Part shown: positions 21,172 to 32,274 of the stretch, piece by piece
Numbering within the stretch: the first letter of the stretch is position 1
How the letters are laid out: each line of letters opens with the position of its first letter
Source: Bipolaris cookei
Lineage: Eukaryota > Ascomycota > Dothideomycetes > Pleosporales > Pleosporaceae
Assembly: GCA_002286855.1 (NCBI GenBank)
Contig: NRSV01000038.1
Location: 240,269-304,268, forward strand
Direction: 5' to 3'
DNA: 64,000 bases
The notes under the pieces: model-generated
The model's database searches: none
Seen by the model: only the letters and a program-made list of their open reading frames with translations
Told to the model about the DNA's origin: nothing
Position numbers and translations under genes: made by a program

Positions 21172-22890
21172 CTAGTGTACAGCGGTAACCCTGGAGCCAG
21201 CCAGTTGCTTCTTCGCGCTTGCAATACGTTCCAATTCGATTTGCTTTTGCTTATCGTCCAAGCCACCAGACAGCGTGCCTATGTCCTCGTCGCCAAAGAG
21301 CAAGTCAATCTCCTCCAGCGTGAGCTGCTTAGTCTCCTGTGACACTAATTAGCAATCTGATTCTATATCTCAATCCAATACACACATACCCTGAAGACGA
21401 ACCAAATCGTAGGTAGCGTAACGCATATATTAAAGGCCACGAAAATAAAATAAAATCTATAGGTAATATCATTCAAGCCAATGGGCGAGACCTGGTTCCA
21501 GATTGTGCCCACTAGCCAGTTACCAACTGCAGTCGAAAACGCCGAACCGCGTCCACGTATACTCAGTGGCATGATTTCGGAAGCGTAAACCCAAGAGATG
21601 GGACCGAATGATACGCTGAAAATGCATGATACGAGGAACAGGAAAAATATGCCAGCGCCAGATAGTGAGTCTCTTCGCGATCCTGTAGCTCCTTCTACTT
21701 GGGAACCGATGATGGCCTCGCAAATGAGCGCAATAGAAATACCGATAGTGCCAAAGAGCAGAGGCTTTTTGCGTCCGACGCGATCGAGGAGGAAGATGAT
21801 GAAGAAGAGGTTGCAAATAGGGCCAACGAGATTGTAGAATGCTGTGACGAGGAGATTTTTATCGCCAGTGATGCCTAGATTTTTGTAGAGGATCGTATTA
21901 TAGTAGCCGATGACATTAATACTTGCGCCACTGTCAGTTTGGAGCAAAGAGTAAGTGTTTGGAAAGAACGTACCCAGTCATCTGCCCAAAGAGTTGCACA
22001 AGCGTAGCATGCATCAGTCTTGTGCGCCACGCAGGTACTGTAAACATGATTCTCCATCCTGGTGCGGAAATAGCCCGTTCCGCATCGCTGGTTATCTTGA
22101 TCTCATTGAACTCGGCTTGAACCCAATCATCATTGGTTCCGTCGTAGTGCAGCTTCCGAAGTACTCTCAGCGCTTCATCTGCACGGTCTGTTTCGACAAG
22201 GTATCTCGGGGACTCCGGGAAGAACAGTATGCCAGCAATGAGAATTATACATGGGACGCATTGGAATGCAAGTGGGAAACGCCAAGAGAAGGAATTCGTA
22301 ATTGGCACCTTCGAGGAGCCGTATCCTACCCAGGTTGAGACAATGAAGCCTACTCCAATCATCTGCTGAGTAATTCCAGTGATGAGACCTGTCCAGTTTA
22401 GTCTTGGAAAACTCAGCGTTTTCTTGTTGGTACGGACCTCGTGTTTTTGGATGGGCGCATTCCGTTTGGTAAATGGGCACTGACATGGACAGCAGACCTA
22501 CCGCCCACCCCGCCATGATTCGGCCAACCAATATCATGGCGAGGTTTTGTGCGGCGCATTGAAGGATTGCACCAACAAGATTAATGGAGGCGGCAATCAT
22601 AATGGTCTTTCTCCGACCAACGCTGTCCATAGTGAACCCACCCCTACCATTTGTCAATACAACTCGCCTCTTCCACAAAGGCTCGACCCTTACATCAACG
22701 AGCCGAAAAAGGCTCCGCCCGAAAATGTAGCATTGACAGCACCTATAATCGGCGACGATACATCTGTTCTGAAGAAATCAAGAAAGTTTTGGGATTGAAT
22801 GACAATAGTCATCACTCCTGAATCGTATCCGAAGAGAAAACTGCCCGTGCCGGCAAAAATGGCAAGGGCCAAGTTGAAAAAGAGCCCCAT
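21172..22890 (-). CDS. MFS sugar transporter
   Basis: Exons 22890-22694, 22643-22438, 22388-21974, 21930-21390 and 21336-21172 encode 507 aa, the usual size for this family. The start GLFFNLALAIFAGTGSFLFG with GYDSGVM is the TM1 signature of fungal hexose/disaccharide porters. DSVGRRK lies between TM2 and TM3, and PESPRYL after TM6. DRVGRRKPL lies between TM8 and TM9, and ETKQLTLEEID in the C-terminal tail. About twelve membrane segments can be traced. It sits in the plasma membrane and imports a sugar with protons. The introns (50, 49, 43, 53 nt) all keep family motifs intact. The next gene on the same strand is a GH31 enzyme, so an oligosaccharide such as isoprimeverose is a plausible substrate (inference). 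A further upstream start at 23016 is possible. Confidence 0.88.
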
Positions 22891-23367
22891 TTTTTTCGCT
22901 GGTCCTCGAATCAATTTGAGGAAGAAGGGATGACTCCATACTGCTGGTATCCCGCGGCCTTTAAGAAGCTGTTGGCCATGGTACCAATTGCCCCGAGACG
23001 CAAAGTGCGCACACACAGCATCGATGCATGTTGGTCATCCCGCCATCCAACCAGTATTGCACACCAAGCATTCAGCCGGAAGCCCGCTCCTATTTTCCAA
23101 CAATCTGTCCATCATAAGCTTCTAAACGTGCGGCTTGGCGGGGGTACGGATTGCTGATCACTAAGAAACTAAATCTGGGGGAGAGTGGGATGATGTTGAA
23201 TTTCCGCCAATAGGCAGCATGCACAATGAGAGCCTGGACGGCTCACGCTCAAAGACGCAGTAAACATGACTGCGGTTCTGATACCTAAGGTTGGATCCCT
23301 ATGTTGCATAACGAGTGTGTCCCGCGGAACTGCATGACCCCTCACAAACTAGCGTTACGCTGCCCTA
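22891..23367. other. Intergenic between the GH31 stop and the transporter start
   Basis: The probable promoter of the sugar transporter plus the GH31 3' flank. No gene recognised. Confidence 0.5.
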
Positions 23368-25783
23368 CTATCCCAGTTTCGAGACTTTCCAATCCCCGCT
23401 CAGCACATCCATTCCTTTGACTTCACCATTGGTGTCGACCTCTAAGACACCCTTGTGCTCGCCCTTGGTATCCACCAACACCGCTTTATCACCTGATTTT
23501 ACGCCGTAGAGTCTAACCTCGCCGCCAGAAGCGAGCCAGTCGTATCCGAAGCCGCCCTCGCTTTGAGCTTGTCCGAGCACCAATACGGTGCCTTTGCGAA
23601 CGAACAATGGCAATTGGAGAAATCCATACTTTTCCCTGATCCATCGGCCACCTTGTTCTTCTTTGCTATCCCAGAAGCTGAACCAGCGACCAGGAGGAAG
23701 ATAGAACTCAGTAGTACCATCTTCTTCAAAGACCGGAGCAGCCAGAATTTGGCTACCTACCATGAATTGGCGATCCAAGTACCAGGACGTAGGGTCATCT
23801 GGGAATTCCAGAGCCACCGCACGAACACTAGTTGGCCAGCCGTTTGCGATACTCTCCTCAGCCTGAGCATAAAGATATGGCATCAAGCTGCGTTTGAGTT
23901 GCACCCAATGTCGCAACACATCAGTACAGCTCTCGGGCTCTGTAGAAGAGTCGTCGACTAGCCATGGAACGCGGTACGAGTTTGAGCCGTGAAGTCGACT
24001 GTGAGAATTGAGCAGCCCAAATGCGACCCAACGCTTGTAGATCCAAGGGGGTGGCTTGCCCTCGAACCCTCCAATGTCGCTTGTCCAAAATGCAAATGAT
24101 GCAAGTCCCAGACTCAAACCCCCACGTACTGACTCGGATAATGCAGCAGGGGTAGACTCACAGTCACCTCCCCAGTGAAGTGGAAACCGCTGGGAGCCAG
24201 CGCATGCTGTGCGCGCGAAAAGGATAGTTTCATGCTTTCCGTATCGCTTCTGCACTGCTTCGTATACTACTTTGTTGTAGATGAAGGCGTAGTAGTTGTG
24301 CATGCGGTTTGGATCTACAGTCTTGTCGTACCACTGGACCTCCTTGGTAGGAATACGCTCGCCGAAGTCGGTCTTGATGGAGTCAACCCCGACCTCGAAA
24401 AGTTTCACCATGCAGTCCCTGAACCAGTCGCATGCTTCGGGGTTTGTGAAGTCGACAATACCCATGCCCGTCTGCCAGAGATCCCACTGCCATACATCGC
24501 CATTTGTCTTCTTGAGCAGATAGCCTTTGTCGGCTGCATATTGGAAAACGGGACTTGCTTGGCCAATGTATGGGTTTGTCCAGACGCTGACTTTGTTTAT
24601 GAATCCGTCTTTTTTCATGCGCATGATTTGACCCACGGGGTCCGAGAAGGACTCTGGGTCCCAGATGAAGTCACACCAGTGGAAAGCGCGGAGCCAGAAG
24701 CAGTCGAAATGGAAGACCTCGACAGGAATGTTGGATTCGGACATCTTCTCAACAAAATGGCGGACTGTCTTCTCATCGTAAGAAGTTGTGAAAGAGGTGC
24801 TGAGCCACAGTCCATACGACCATGCAGGCACACGGTTCGATTTTCCAGTGAGGATGGAGTATTTTGTGAGAACTTCTTTTGGAGTAGGGCCATAGATGAG
24901 ATACCTTTGACTGTCAGTCTTCATTATGTCCATGTATCTGGCAATCTTACCATTTCAATCGTTGTCCTTCCACTGTAGTCTGCAGTCTAGCACACCTTTC
25001 GCTTCCAATTTCTAGATCAATCTTATCGGGGGTATCAATGAAGACACCGTATCCTCTTGAGCTGAGCCAGAATGCCACATTCTTGTAGGCTTGCTCACTC
25101 GATGTGCCACCATCTTCATTCCAAATTTCAATATTTTGGCCGACCTTGTTCCAAGCACCAAAACGCTCACCAAGCCCATGAATGGTTTCACCAACGCTCA
25201 AGTTAGTTTGAGTAAACATGTAATGCTTGTGAGCACCTAGGTCTCCAGCTGTTTTAGGTGTGCTCAAAGCTGGTGAGTAGGCAAGGCCTACACTGCGATG
25301 ACCAAGCGAAGTCAACGATTTCGATCCATTAGTGGCGTGAAATTTGATATCAAAGGTGTGCTCATCGGAACTGACAGTGGCGCTCAATGCCCCTGAGGTG
25401 ACTGTAGTACCTTTGTCCTTCTTGACAATCTCACCCTTGCATTCGGGCTTCCCGTCCGGAAAGAGATCGAAATCAGGACCAAAACGCCTTGCACCGGCAA
25501 AGTGCGTGACTTCGAGGGAGATGACGCCATCGAACTGGGCTTCGATTTCCACGGATATCGTGCTCAGATTAAGGGTATCGCCACGAGAGAATATCTTTTT
25601 ACTCGGACAGAGTAGTGTGATTGCCATGTTGTCTTTGCGAGGGGTAACTGTGTATACTTCCTCTGCATGCTGGACTGTGAAGCGGTCATTGACCAGCCAC
25701 ATCCCTAGTACATTACATTAGCCAAAACTTAAACAAATCAATGTTGATAGTTTGCAATTGTACGTACCATCGCGAAACTTCAT
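23368..25783 (-). CDS. GH31 alpha-xylosidase-type glycoside hydrolase
   Basis: Exons 25783-25768, 25704-24951 and 24904-23368 encode 768 aa. The first exon is only 16 nt (MKFRD plus one base). There is no signal peptide, so it is probably intracellular. The N-terminal beta-sandwich (to about 250) precedes the GH31 barrel, which has the WLSTSFTTSYDE motif, the nucleophile Asp436 in KTDFGE and the acid/base Asp504 in HWGGDCES. The KTDFGE motif and the FDCFW/FHWCDF pattern match the YicI-like alpha-xylosidase group rather than alpha-glucosidases, which have a different motif around the nucleophile. It would release xylose from xyloglucan oligosaccharides or isoprimeverose. It lies next to the sugar transporter on the same strand. 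Introns are 63 and 46 nt; the second has CTGAC and joins KW to YLIYG. Confidence 0.9.
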
Positions 25784-26941
25784 CTTGTCGGTCGACTTGT
25801 GATTGTAGGCAACGTTCAGCGAGAAGTGTCAGCACCACTGAACTGTGGCCGCTCTTTTCATCTCAAAATATCTCAAGATGATCAGAGGTACCATCTTGAC
25901 GCTCGGATGCGCGGTCCGGCCCGTGGAGTGTCGCTGGGAGCATGTGGACGGATGCTTCGGTGGCAGATAGTCCGCTACCCCTCATAACGCGGGGTAGTGC
26001 ACTAAACACCCCATCAATGGACGCTTCGAAGTTGACTTTGGCATGCCTGAACCAAATTGAACCCTCTCGTCTTCTTTAGTTGTATGGTGCGAAAATGTTA
26101 GTGCCCAATTCAGTTAATCTTGGTGACCCACTTCGGAATCGGTGCGCTGGATCCACCAACAATCAAAAGGGGTACGGGTACGCTCCGATACCGACTACAA
26201 GACGTCGTACGCCGCCGACGCGGCTCTTTTTATTATCTTATCTCTCGCGATGCTGGCTCCAAGGGGGTAATAGGCTTTCCAGCGCCCGTTGTCGCCGTTG
26301 CCCAGCCCCGATGGCAAACTGGTTTTTCACCACCCCCTATACTATGCAAGGGATCGCTGCGACCAAGACGAGCAGCAACCATCAACTCAATAATAGCAAT
26401 TTGGTTACTGTAAAACGACAGTACCCACTGATAAGTCTTGGAATATTGATTTTGGTGTGCGGCACAGTCTCGAAAACAGGCCAATTGTCAGGCGCCGCAG
26501 CTAGCTCCGTGGAAAAGAAGCAAGGAGAACAGAAAACAGCAATCGAGAGTCAGTACCAGCCGTTTGACTTGCCTTGAACGAATTGCCCATTACGCGCCCC
26601 ACTATCCGCCACGACGTACAAGGCAACAAGTGGTTCTGATCGCCAAGTATGTCTGATGATTTGCCTCAAAGTTTCGGCGCAGTCACTGCGTGCTGAACCC
26701 CTTTTGGAATATCGCCTGTGCATTGACGGTAAGCCGATCATGTGCTAATAGCTTAAAAAACATAAACCGGCGTGCGATTCCGCCCGTAGCTTCGTCGTGG
26801 ACAGCTCCAAAACCGCTATTATCCTCTACCTTTTACGATCATCTACAAACCGCATTGCATTCCGACTCGGCCCATCTTAACGATACTACTTTATTTTTTT
26901 CTCCTCTGCAAGCTTTTTTAAACCCCCGTGGCACCGCAAAC
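25784..26941. other. Divergent intergenic region, no gene recognised
   Basis: It separates the GH31 gene (minus) from the EthD gene (plus). Short open frames occur, for example 26080-26577, but they lack any domain or coding pattern. Confidence 0.5.
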
Positions 26942-27426
26942 ATGACAATTACGGTGATGGTGTTCTACACTCGCCGCCCCGAAGTAACACCGGAGGACTT
27001 CCGATCTCACATAGAACAAGTCCATCTGCCCATATATCTAGAAGTATTCAACAACAACAAACCACTATCGTTCACAATACGGTAAGCACTACTCCGCAAA
27101 CACTGCTTGAAGCAAGTGTTGATGACTGTTTACTCTTTAGCTACACCGAGCGGGTTAGCTCTGGGACTGGAGATCGATTAGGAGCAGTAACCTCCATGAC
27201 GGGACGAGCTGATCCTGAGGACCCTGTTGTTCTTATTGGAGAACCAAAGGAGCTGGGATGGGACGCGGTCAGCGAAATGATTTTTCGAGATGAGCTGCAT
27301 ATCCAGCAATGCCTTTCCGTCATGAACGGAAGCGGTGGAGAGCGCATCAAGGAAGACGAGGACATGTTTGCTTTATTGGACAAAACTAAGGCGATAATCA
27401 TGACAGAAAAATCTGTTTTGATGTAA
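26942..27426 (+). CDS. EthD-domain dimeric alpha+beta barrel protein
   Basis: Exons 26942-27081 and 27141-27426 encode 141 aa. The beginning, VMVFYTRRPEVTPEDF followed by SHIEQVH, is the ferredoxin-like strand and helix of EthD proteins, which have a conserved F..H...H pattern (His31 and nearby). The C-terminal half has DEDMFALLDKTK and ends in a Val/Met tail. EthD-like proteins act in catabolic clusters and in polyketide tailoring (decarboxylation or dehydration), usually as small cytosolic dimers. The neighbour on the same strand, 1.3 kb away, is a secreted GMC oxidoreductase; a joint pathway is possible but not shown. The intron (59 nt) has GTAAGC, TGATGAC and TTTAG. The exon junction restores an Arg codon. 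Confidence 0.8.
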
Positions 27427-28771
27427 GCAAGAATGATTGGATTCGCGCGGTATTGGGCTGGTTGGGTGAATTGCAGATGTATATTATACAAATGGAAGGC
27501 GTCGGCGTGCAATTAAAGTGTGTGCAGTGGCTTTTTTTCAACTTAGAGTAACAGAAACATCAGCGTTGCAATTCTTTTTGGTAGCTTTGTGATTTGAGAA
27601 GTACTGGTCGGTTAATAAATAGTCTGAATTCTATAATATGAAGATGCAACAAAGCCAATACGAATTGAGTTGTCAACTCTCACATTGACGTTGCGTACGT
27701 ACCTGCATTTCACCTGACAAGACGTTGCAACGAATGCGGCGCCGGGTACCACAAAACACGGCCCGAAGCCTATTCTGCCAAGCCAAAGTCATGCGATTAT
27801 ACCTTCTGGGGAGAGGAATGATAGACATTGCAGGGACCACTGTCAGCGAACTCGAAACCCCATACAATTATCCGCGACTCACGCAAAAAGTCACTGCTCA
27901 ATCTCGCCTGACAACGTCGATACATGCGAGCACGAGAAGCCACCACGTGCCATCAGCAAAGCTTGATTCCGAGCAAAGACGCAAACTACTCCCAATCCGC
28001 CCCTGTAAATAATCCAGATCTTATAAGCACGACACAGGCTGACTACGCGCCGCATACAGTCCCAGAGACCGTGGAGCTGGTTCCAGGTAAGCCCAAAAAG
28101 GAGGCAAGGGGGGAAGGGGGCGGCATGGGCGTTCTACGGTTGAATAACGCAATTCAACCAAACTCTCAATCGTTCACGTTGAACAGACCGACATTTGGCA
28201 GATATGCATCGTATTCTTGACATTGGGCTTTCTTGCTCTGCGGTTCGTTTACAGGGGAATGCGTAATCAACCACGTTGCAACACATGCAGGCGGCGCAGG
28301 GCCTCGATGGTCCCTCCGCAAGCGCGCTGGCGGGCGCTGGCGGGCTGGGCAAAAGCCACGAACGGAGTACGCGCCTAGATGGAGCTGCGATGTTACGATG
28401 CGGCCATCTTCATGCGCGCGGAGACATGGGAACACGCAGCCTCCAATATACCGGTACCTGTATCTGTAAGTCTCCGTTTCTCTGTGATTGGTGTGGGCTG
28501 GCGGTCGGCCCTTCACAGGACGGGACACGACTCAGCTGGTGAGCGGGACCCAGCCCCAGGTCTTTCTATTCCTCTCATTGAAGAACCAAGTCAAGGCACA
28601 GCGGTGTGCGAAGGAATGGGAAGAAGGAAAAACCCTTCTGTGCCTCTTTTTTTTAGAAAATATCCACTCCTGTGACTGCGATCGGCGCCAAAGGAAATTT
28701 AAACGAGTAGTTACTGTTACGACAAGCTTTTGATGAGTGTTCCTAGAACGTTCACGTTTAATCTGCCGAGC
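27427..28771. other. Intergenic, no gene recognised
   Basis: It holds the EthD 3' flank and the GMC promoter. Several overlapping short frames on both strands show no protein features. Confidence 0.45.
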
Positions 28772-30783
28772 ATGACACGCTGGGCTAGTATTGCCGCGCT
28801 AAGCTTCATCTCTATCACGATTGTACAAGCAGCGGCAGTTCGTGAGGGCACACCTGGAAACGCTTCTTATGACTACGTGGGTACGGAAATCTCTCAATAT
28901 GTTCTCACAGAAAATGTCCTTGAAGTTTTCCTGCAATCTGACTTAAGATATCAGTCATTGGCGGTGGTACGACTGGGCTCGCCTTAGCCACACGACTCTC
29001 TGCTTTTGCGTCCGTCGCCGTTGTGGAAGCCGGCGGGTTCTACGAGCAAGACAATGGAAACCAATCCGTAGTGCCGTACTACGGTCTCGTAATGCCTGTT
29101 CTCGGGACCGCGGAGGACTATCCTCGCCAACCTCTTGTAGACTGGGACTTGGTAGCCGCCGCGCAGCCTTCGGCCGGCAACCGGCGCATTCACTATGCGC
29201 AGGGCAAGACGATGGGAGGAAGTTCGGCGCTCAACACCATGTCTTATCACCGAGGAACCGTCGGCTCGTACCAGCGCTGGGCTGATCTAGTGGGAGACCA
29301 GAGCTATGTCTTTGACAAAGTTCTTCCGTTTTTCAAGAAGAGCAGCACCCTCACCCCGCCGAATTTGGAGAAGCGAAATGCGCCAAATGCCACGGTGCGT
29401 TATGATGCTTCAGCATTCGATAATGCACTGCATGGTTCGTTGCAAGTATCGTGGGCGAACTGGGTCGACGTAAGTCTAATGATCCAACCGAGTAGCTCGT
29501 GAGACGTAAACTGACTTCATACTTTGAAATCTGTAGCCTGCGCAAAGCTGGCTAGTACGTGCTTTGCAGGATATCGGTATGAAGCTCAGTATCAAGGGAC
29601 TTAGCAGCGGAGCATTGGATGGAGGCGCGTGGGTACCTACAACAATTGACCCTAAGAATGCAACAAGGAGCACCTCGAAAAGTAGCTATATCGATACGCT
29701 CGCTTCACCTTCATCAGGACCAGTTGTCTACTTGCGGTCTCAGGCGGGCAAAGTCCTGTTTGATAATGCCAAAAAGACAACTGGTGTGGCTGTGACTACG
29801 AACGGCAAGAGTTATGTGCTTTCTGCAAAGAAGGAAGTTATCATATCGGCAGGCGTGTTTCATTCACCACAGCTACTTATGCTATCCGGTAAACTACTTC
29901 GACATACTTCTCGTCAAAAGATGCAGACCCATTAACATTCAAGACAGGTATCGGACCCGTAGACACTCTGGCCGCACACTCCATTCCAGTCGTTTCCAAC
30001 CTTCCAGGCGTAGGTCAGAATCTCTGGGACCAGATCTTCCTTAACGTACTGCGCGGGTTCTCTGCCCCAAACACTGGCACATATCTCAGCACACCCGCCC
30101 AAGTAGCCGTCGCATTACAGCAATACTATTCCAACGCTTCGGGACCCTACAGCTCCGCAGGAGGGTATCTCTCTTTCGAGAAACTTCCGTCCAAGAATCG
30201 TGCGAATTTCTCATCTCGCACGGCCAAGTTGCTAGCCAGTTTCCCCAAGGATTGGCCAGAGATCGAGTACATTGCTTCTGGTTTTCCCAGTGGTACCCAA
30301 GAATATCCGACCATTGGTTCGATTAGTGCTACATTGCTCACCCCTTTGTCAAGAGGGAACGTCACAATCAGTAGCGCGTCTATTTCCGATCCACCAATCA
30401 TCAACTTGGGCTGGTTGACTGACCCCGCAGATGGAGAAGTCCTTGTTGCAGCATTCAAGCGCGTCCGTGAAGCATGGAGTAGCCGCGCCATTGCCAACTA
30501 TGTTGTTGGTCCAGAGATTGTACCCGGTACAGCGGTGTCTTCTGATGCTGATATCTTGAAGTTTATCAAAGAATCCGCACAGCCAATCTGGCACGCAAGT
30601 TCAACATGCGCAATGGGCAAATCTGCGAAGGAAGGTGCAGTTGTGGACTCCAAGGGTCAGGTGTTCGGCGTCAAGGGATTGCGTGTTGTTGATAACTCGG
30701 TGGTTCCTTTCAGTATTCCAGGTCATCCGCAAGGTACGTTGTATATGTTGGCCGAGAAGATCGCAAACGGGATGCGAAAGTAG
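28772..30783 (+). CDS. Secreted GMC oxidoreductase (AA3-type)
   Basis: Exons 28772-28880, 28955-29469, 29537-29888 and 29948-30783 encode 603 aa. An in-frame ATG at 28733 would add 13 residues. A signal peptide covers about residues 1-21. Joining exons 1 and 2 gives YDYVVIGGGTTGLALATRL, the FAD-binding ADP fold. GKTMGGSSALNTM is GMC signature 1 and SAGVFHSPQLLMLSGIG is signature 2. The catalytic pair is near the end: His in WHASSTCAMG and His in IPGHPQGTLYMLAEKI. Several NxS/T sites fit extracellular glycosylation. Such enzymes oxidise alcohols, aldehydes or sugars and pass electrons to oxygen or quinones. Whether this is an aryl-alcohol, glucose or other oxidase cannot be told. Introns are 74, 67 and 59 nt, all GT-AG. 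Confidence 0.92.
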
Positions 30784-30871
30784 AAGAAATTCCAAGTCCA
30801 TTGCGCACAAGCGCATATAGGGTTTGTTCCAATCGAGCTGCAATGTTATAGGAACTATTAATGATTCGAAC

Positions 30872-32274
30872 TCACACTGCTAAAACTGCTGTAGACCGAG
30901 TGTTACTTTGCGAAACAGGGGGCAAAGAAGCTTCTTCGCATACGATTGTTCGAGCCATGGACGAGTCGCTTCCATGACTTTTCAAATCCAGAAAATTTAC
31001 AACCGCGACTAATTTTGAGGCCGAGGATGGTTTCTCTGGGGTATCTTGTAGTCCGATCCATTGGTAGTCCGGCATAGCATTGCCATTATTCTTAGCAACA
31101 AGTTTGGTGCATTGCGCAGCCCATCGATTCTTGACGAATGTGTGCAGCGTAGGTAAGCATGTGCAAATGATGCCCATCCATAGTTCAACAAGACTAACAA
31201 CGTCAGTAAGTATAAGTGAGGTACTGTGAGTAGTGAACTGACATCCAGATGAAGTTTGTAACCATGCCCCAAGTCCCGTCTTCTGCAACCTTGCCCATGC
31301 CTCTAACTACAGCTTCGACTCTGATTATGCTGACAACCAAAACACTATGATGCAATCAGTCTAAAGCTTCACTGAATGACTTCAAGTGGCTAACTCACAA
31401 GGAACCAGTCATCAGCAACAGTGCTACTCCAACCTTGCGTCGTTTGGGTAGGTTGAGATCTTTGATGATAAACAGTGGCAGGACCAGGAGTACGAAATCC
31501 GTCACCGCATTGATACATGCGTTGGCCAAGAACAAGGCATCAAGGTCGACACAGGATCCGCTCGTGATGCTAAAGTCCCAGTATTTCTCTTTGGGCTGAC
31601 ACACCCAGGCGAAACCGAACGCTGCAAGGCTACTGTAAATGACACAGACGGCCAGGAGAGCATAGACGACGATATGGAACCCTCTGGAAATGGAGAAGCG
31701 CAGGTAGAAGAGACATAGTGATGTCTTGATGCATAGAGTCGCAAGGTTGTAGAAAATCGGACCGGCGATGTCACCAATCTGTGATAGTGGTGAGTAACTT
31801 GGCAGACAATAGTGACAAGGTGCGTGTAGTCAATGCCTACCTTCATCAATTGGTGAAACTTGTAGGCTGGCACATCCCAGATATGCTGTCCTAAGCCGTT
31901 CGTCGTCTCTAAATCACTTTAGCTATGGAGTTTTCGACAGTTGTGTATCCGCGTCTTACGGTATAAAGTAGTGATTGAAAACCCGAGAGCTAGAATCTAT
32001 GCCTTTTGTCAATTCCCATGCGCGTGGAATAGTATTTTCCGAATACCAATGCGTACCGTCGCTAAAGCAATTGCATCTAATCGTACTGTAAGCATTGTCC
32101 TCGATGATCTAAACGGGTGGATTGCTTACAATCATCATATCCTGTGTTGCGCAATATGTAAAGTTTCGTGTACAGTCGAATGCTGCACAGGGGTAATGCA
32201 ACAACAGGCCCGAGAACGCTTGGGATGATGACGCGATAGGCGATCGACTCGCCAGCCATGCTTGATGAACTCAT
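30872..32274 (-). CDS. Fungal rhodopsin-domain integral membrane protein (SAT4-type)
   Basis: Seven exons were modelled: 32274-32130, 32076-32057, 31996-31960, 31908-31841, 31778-31399, 31344-31243 and 31193-30872, giving 357 aa. Three of them are very short (20, 37 and 68 nt), yet all joins keep the family pattern: GYDDYAIALAT, TTNGLGQHIWDVPAYKFHQLMK, IGDIAGPIFYNLATL and ELWMGIICTCLPTL. About seven membrane segments are seen, with RR/KRRK loops and a polar C-terminal tail. This family is abundant in Pezizomycotina, and its role is mostly unknown; some members are CFEM-linked GPCR-like proteins. The gene is convergent with the GMC oxidoreductase, 88 bp between stops. The start Met at 32274 is the first in frame; a second Met follows 5 codons later. 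Confidence 0.82.

Noticed and set aside
24175..24978. Plus-strand open frame of 267 codons
   Set aside because: Antisense to the GH31 gene, with no protein features.
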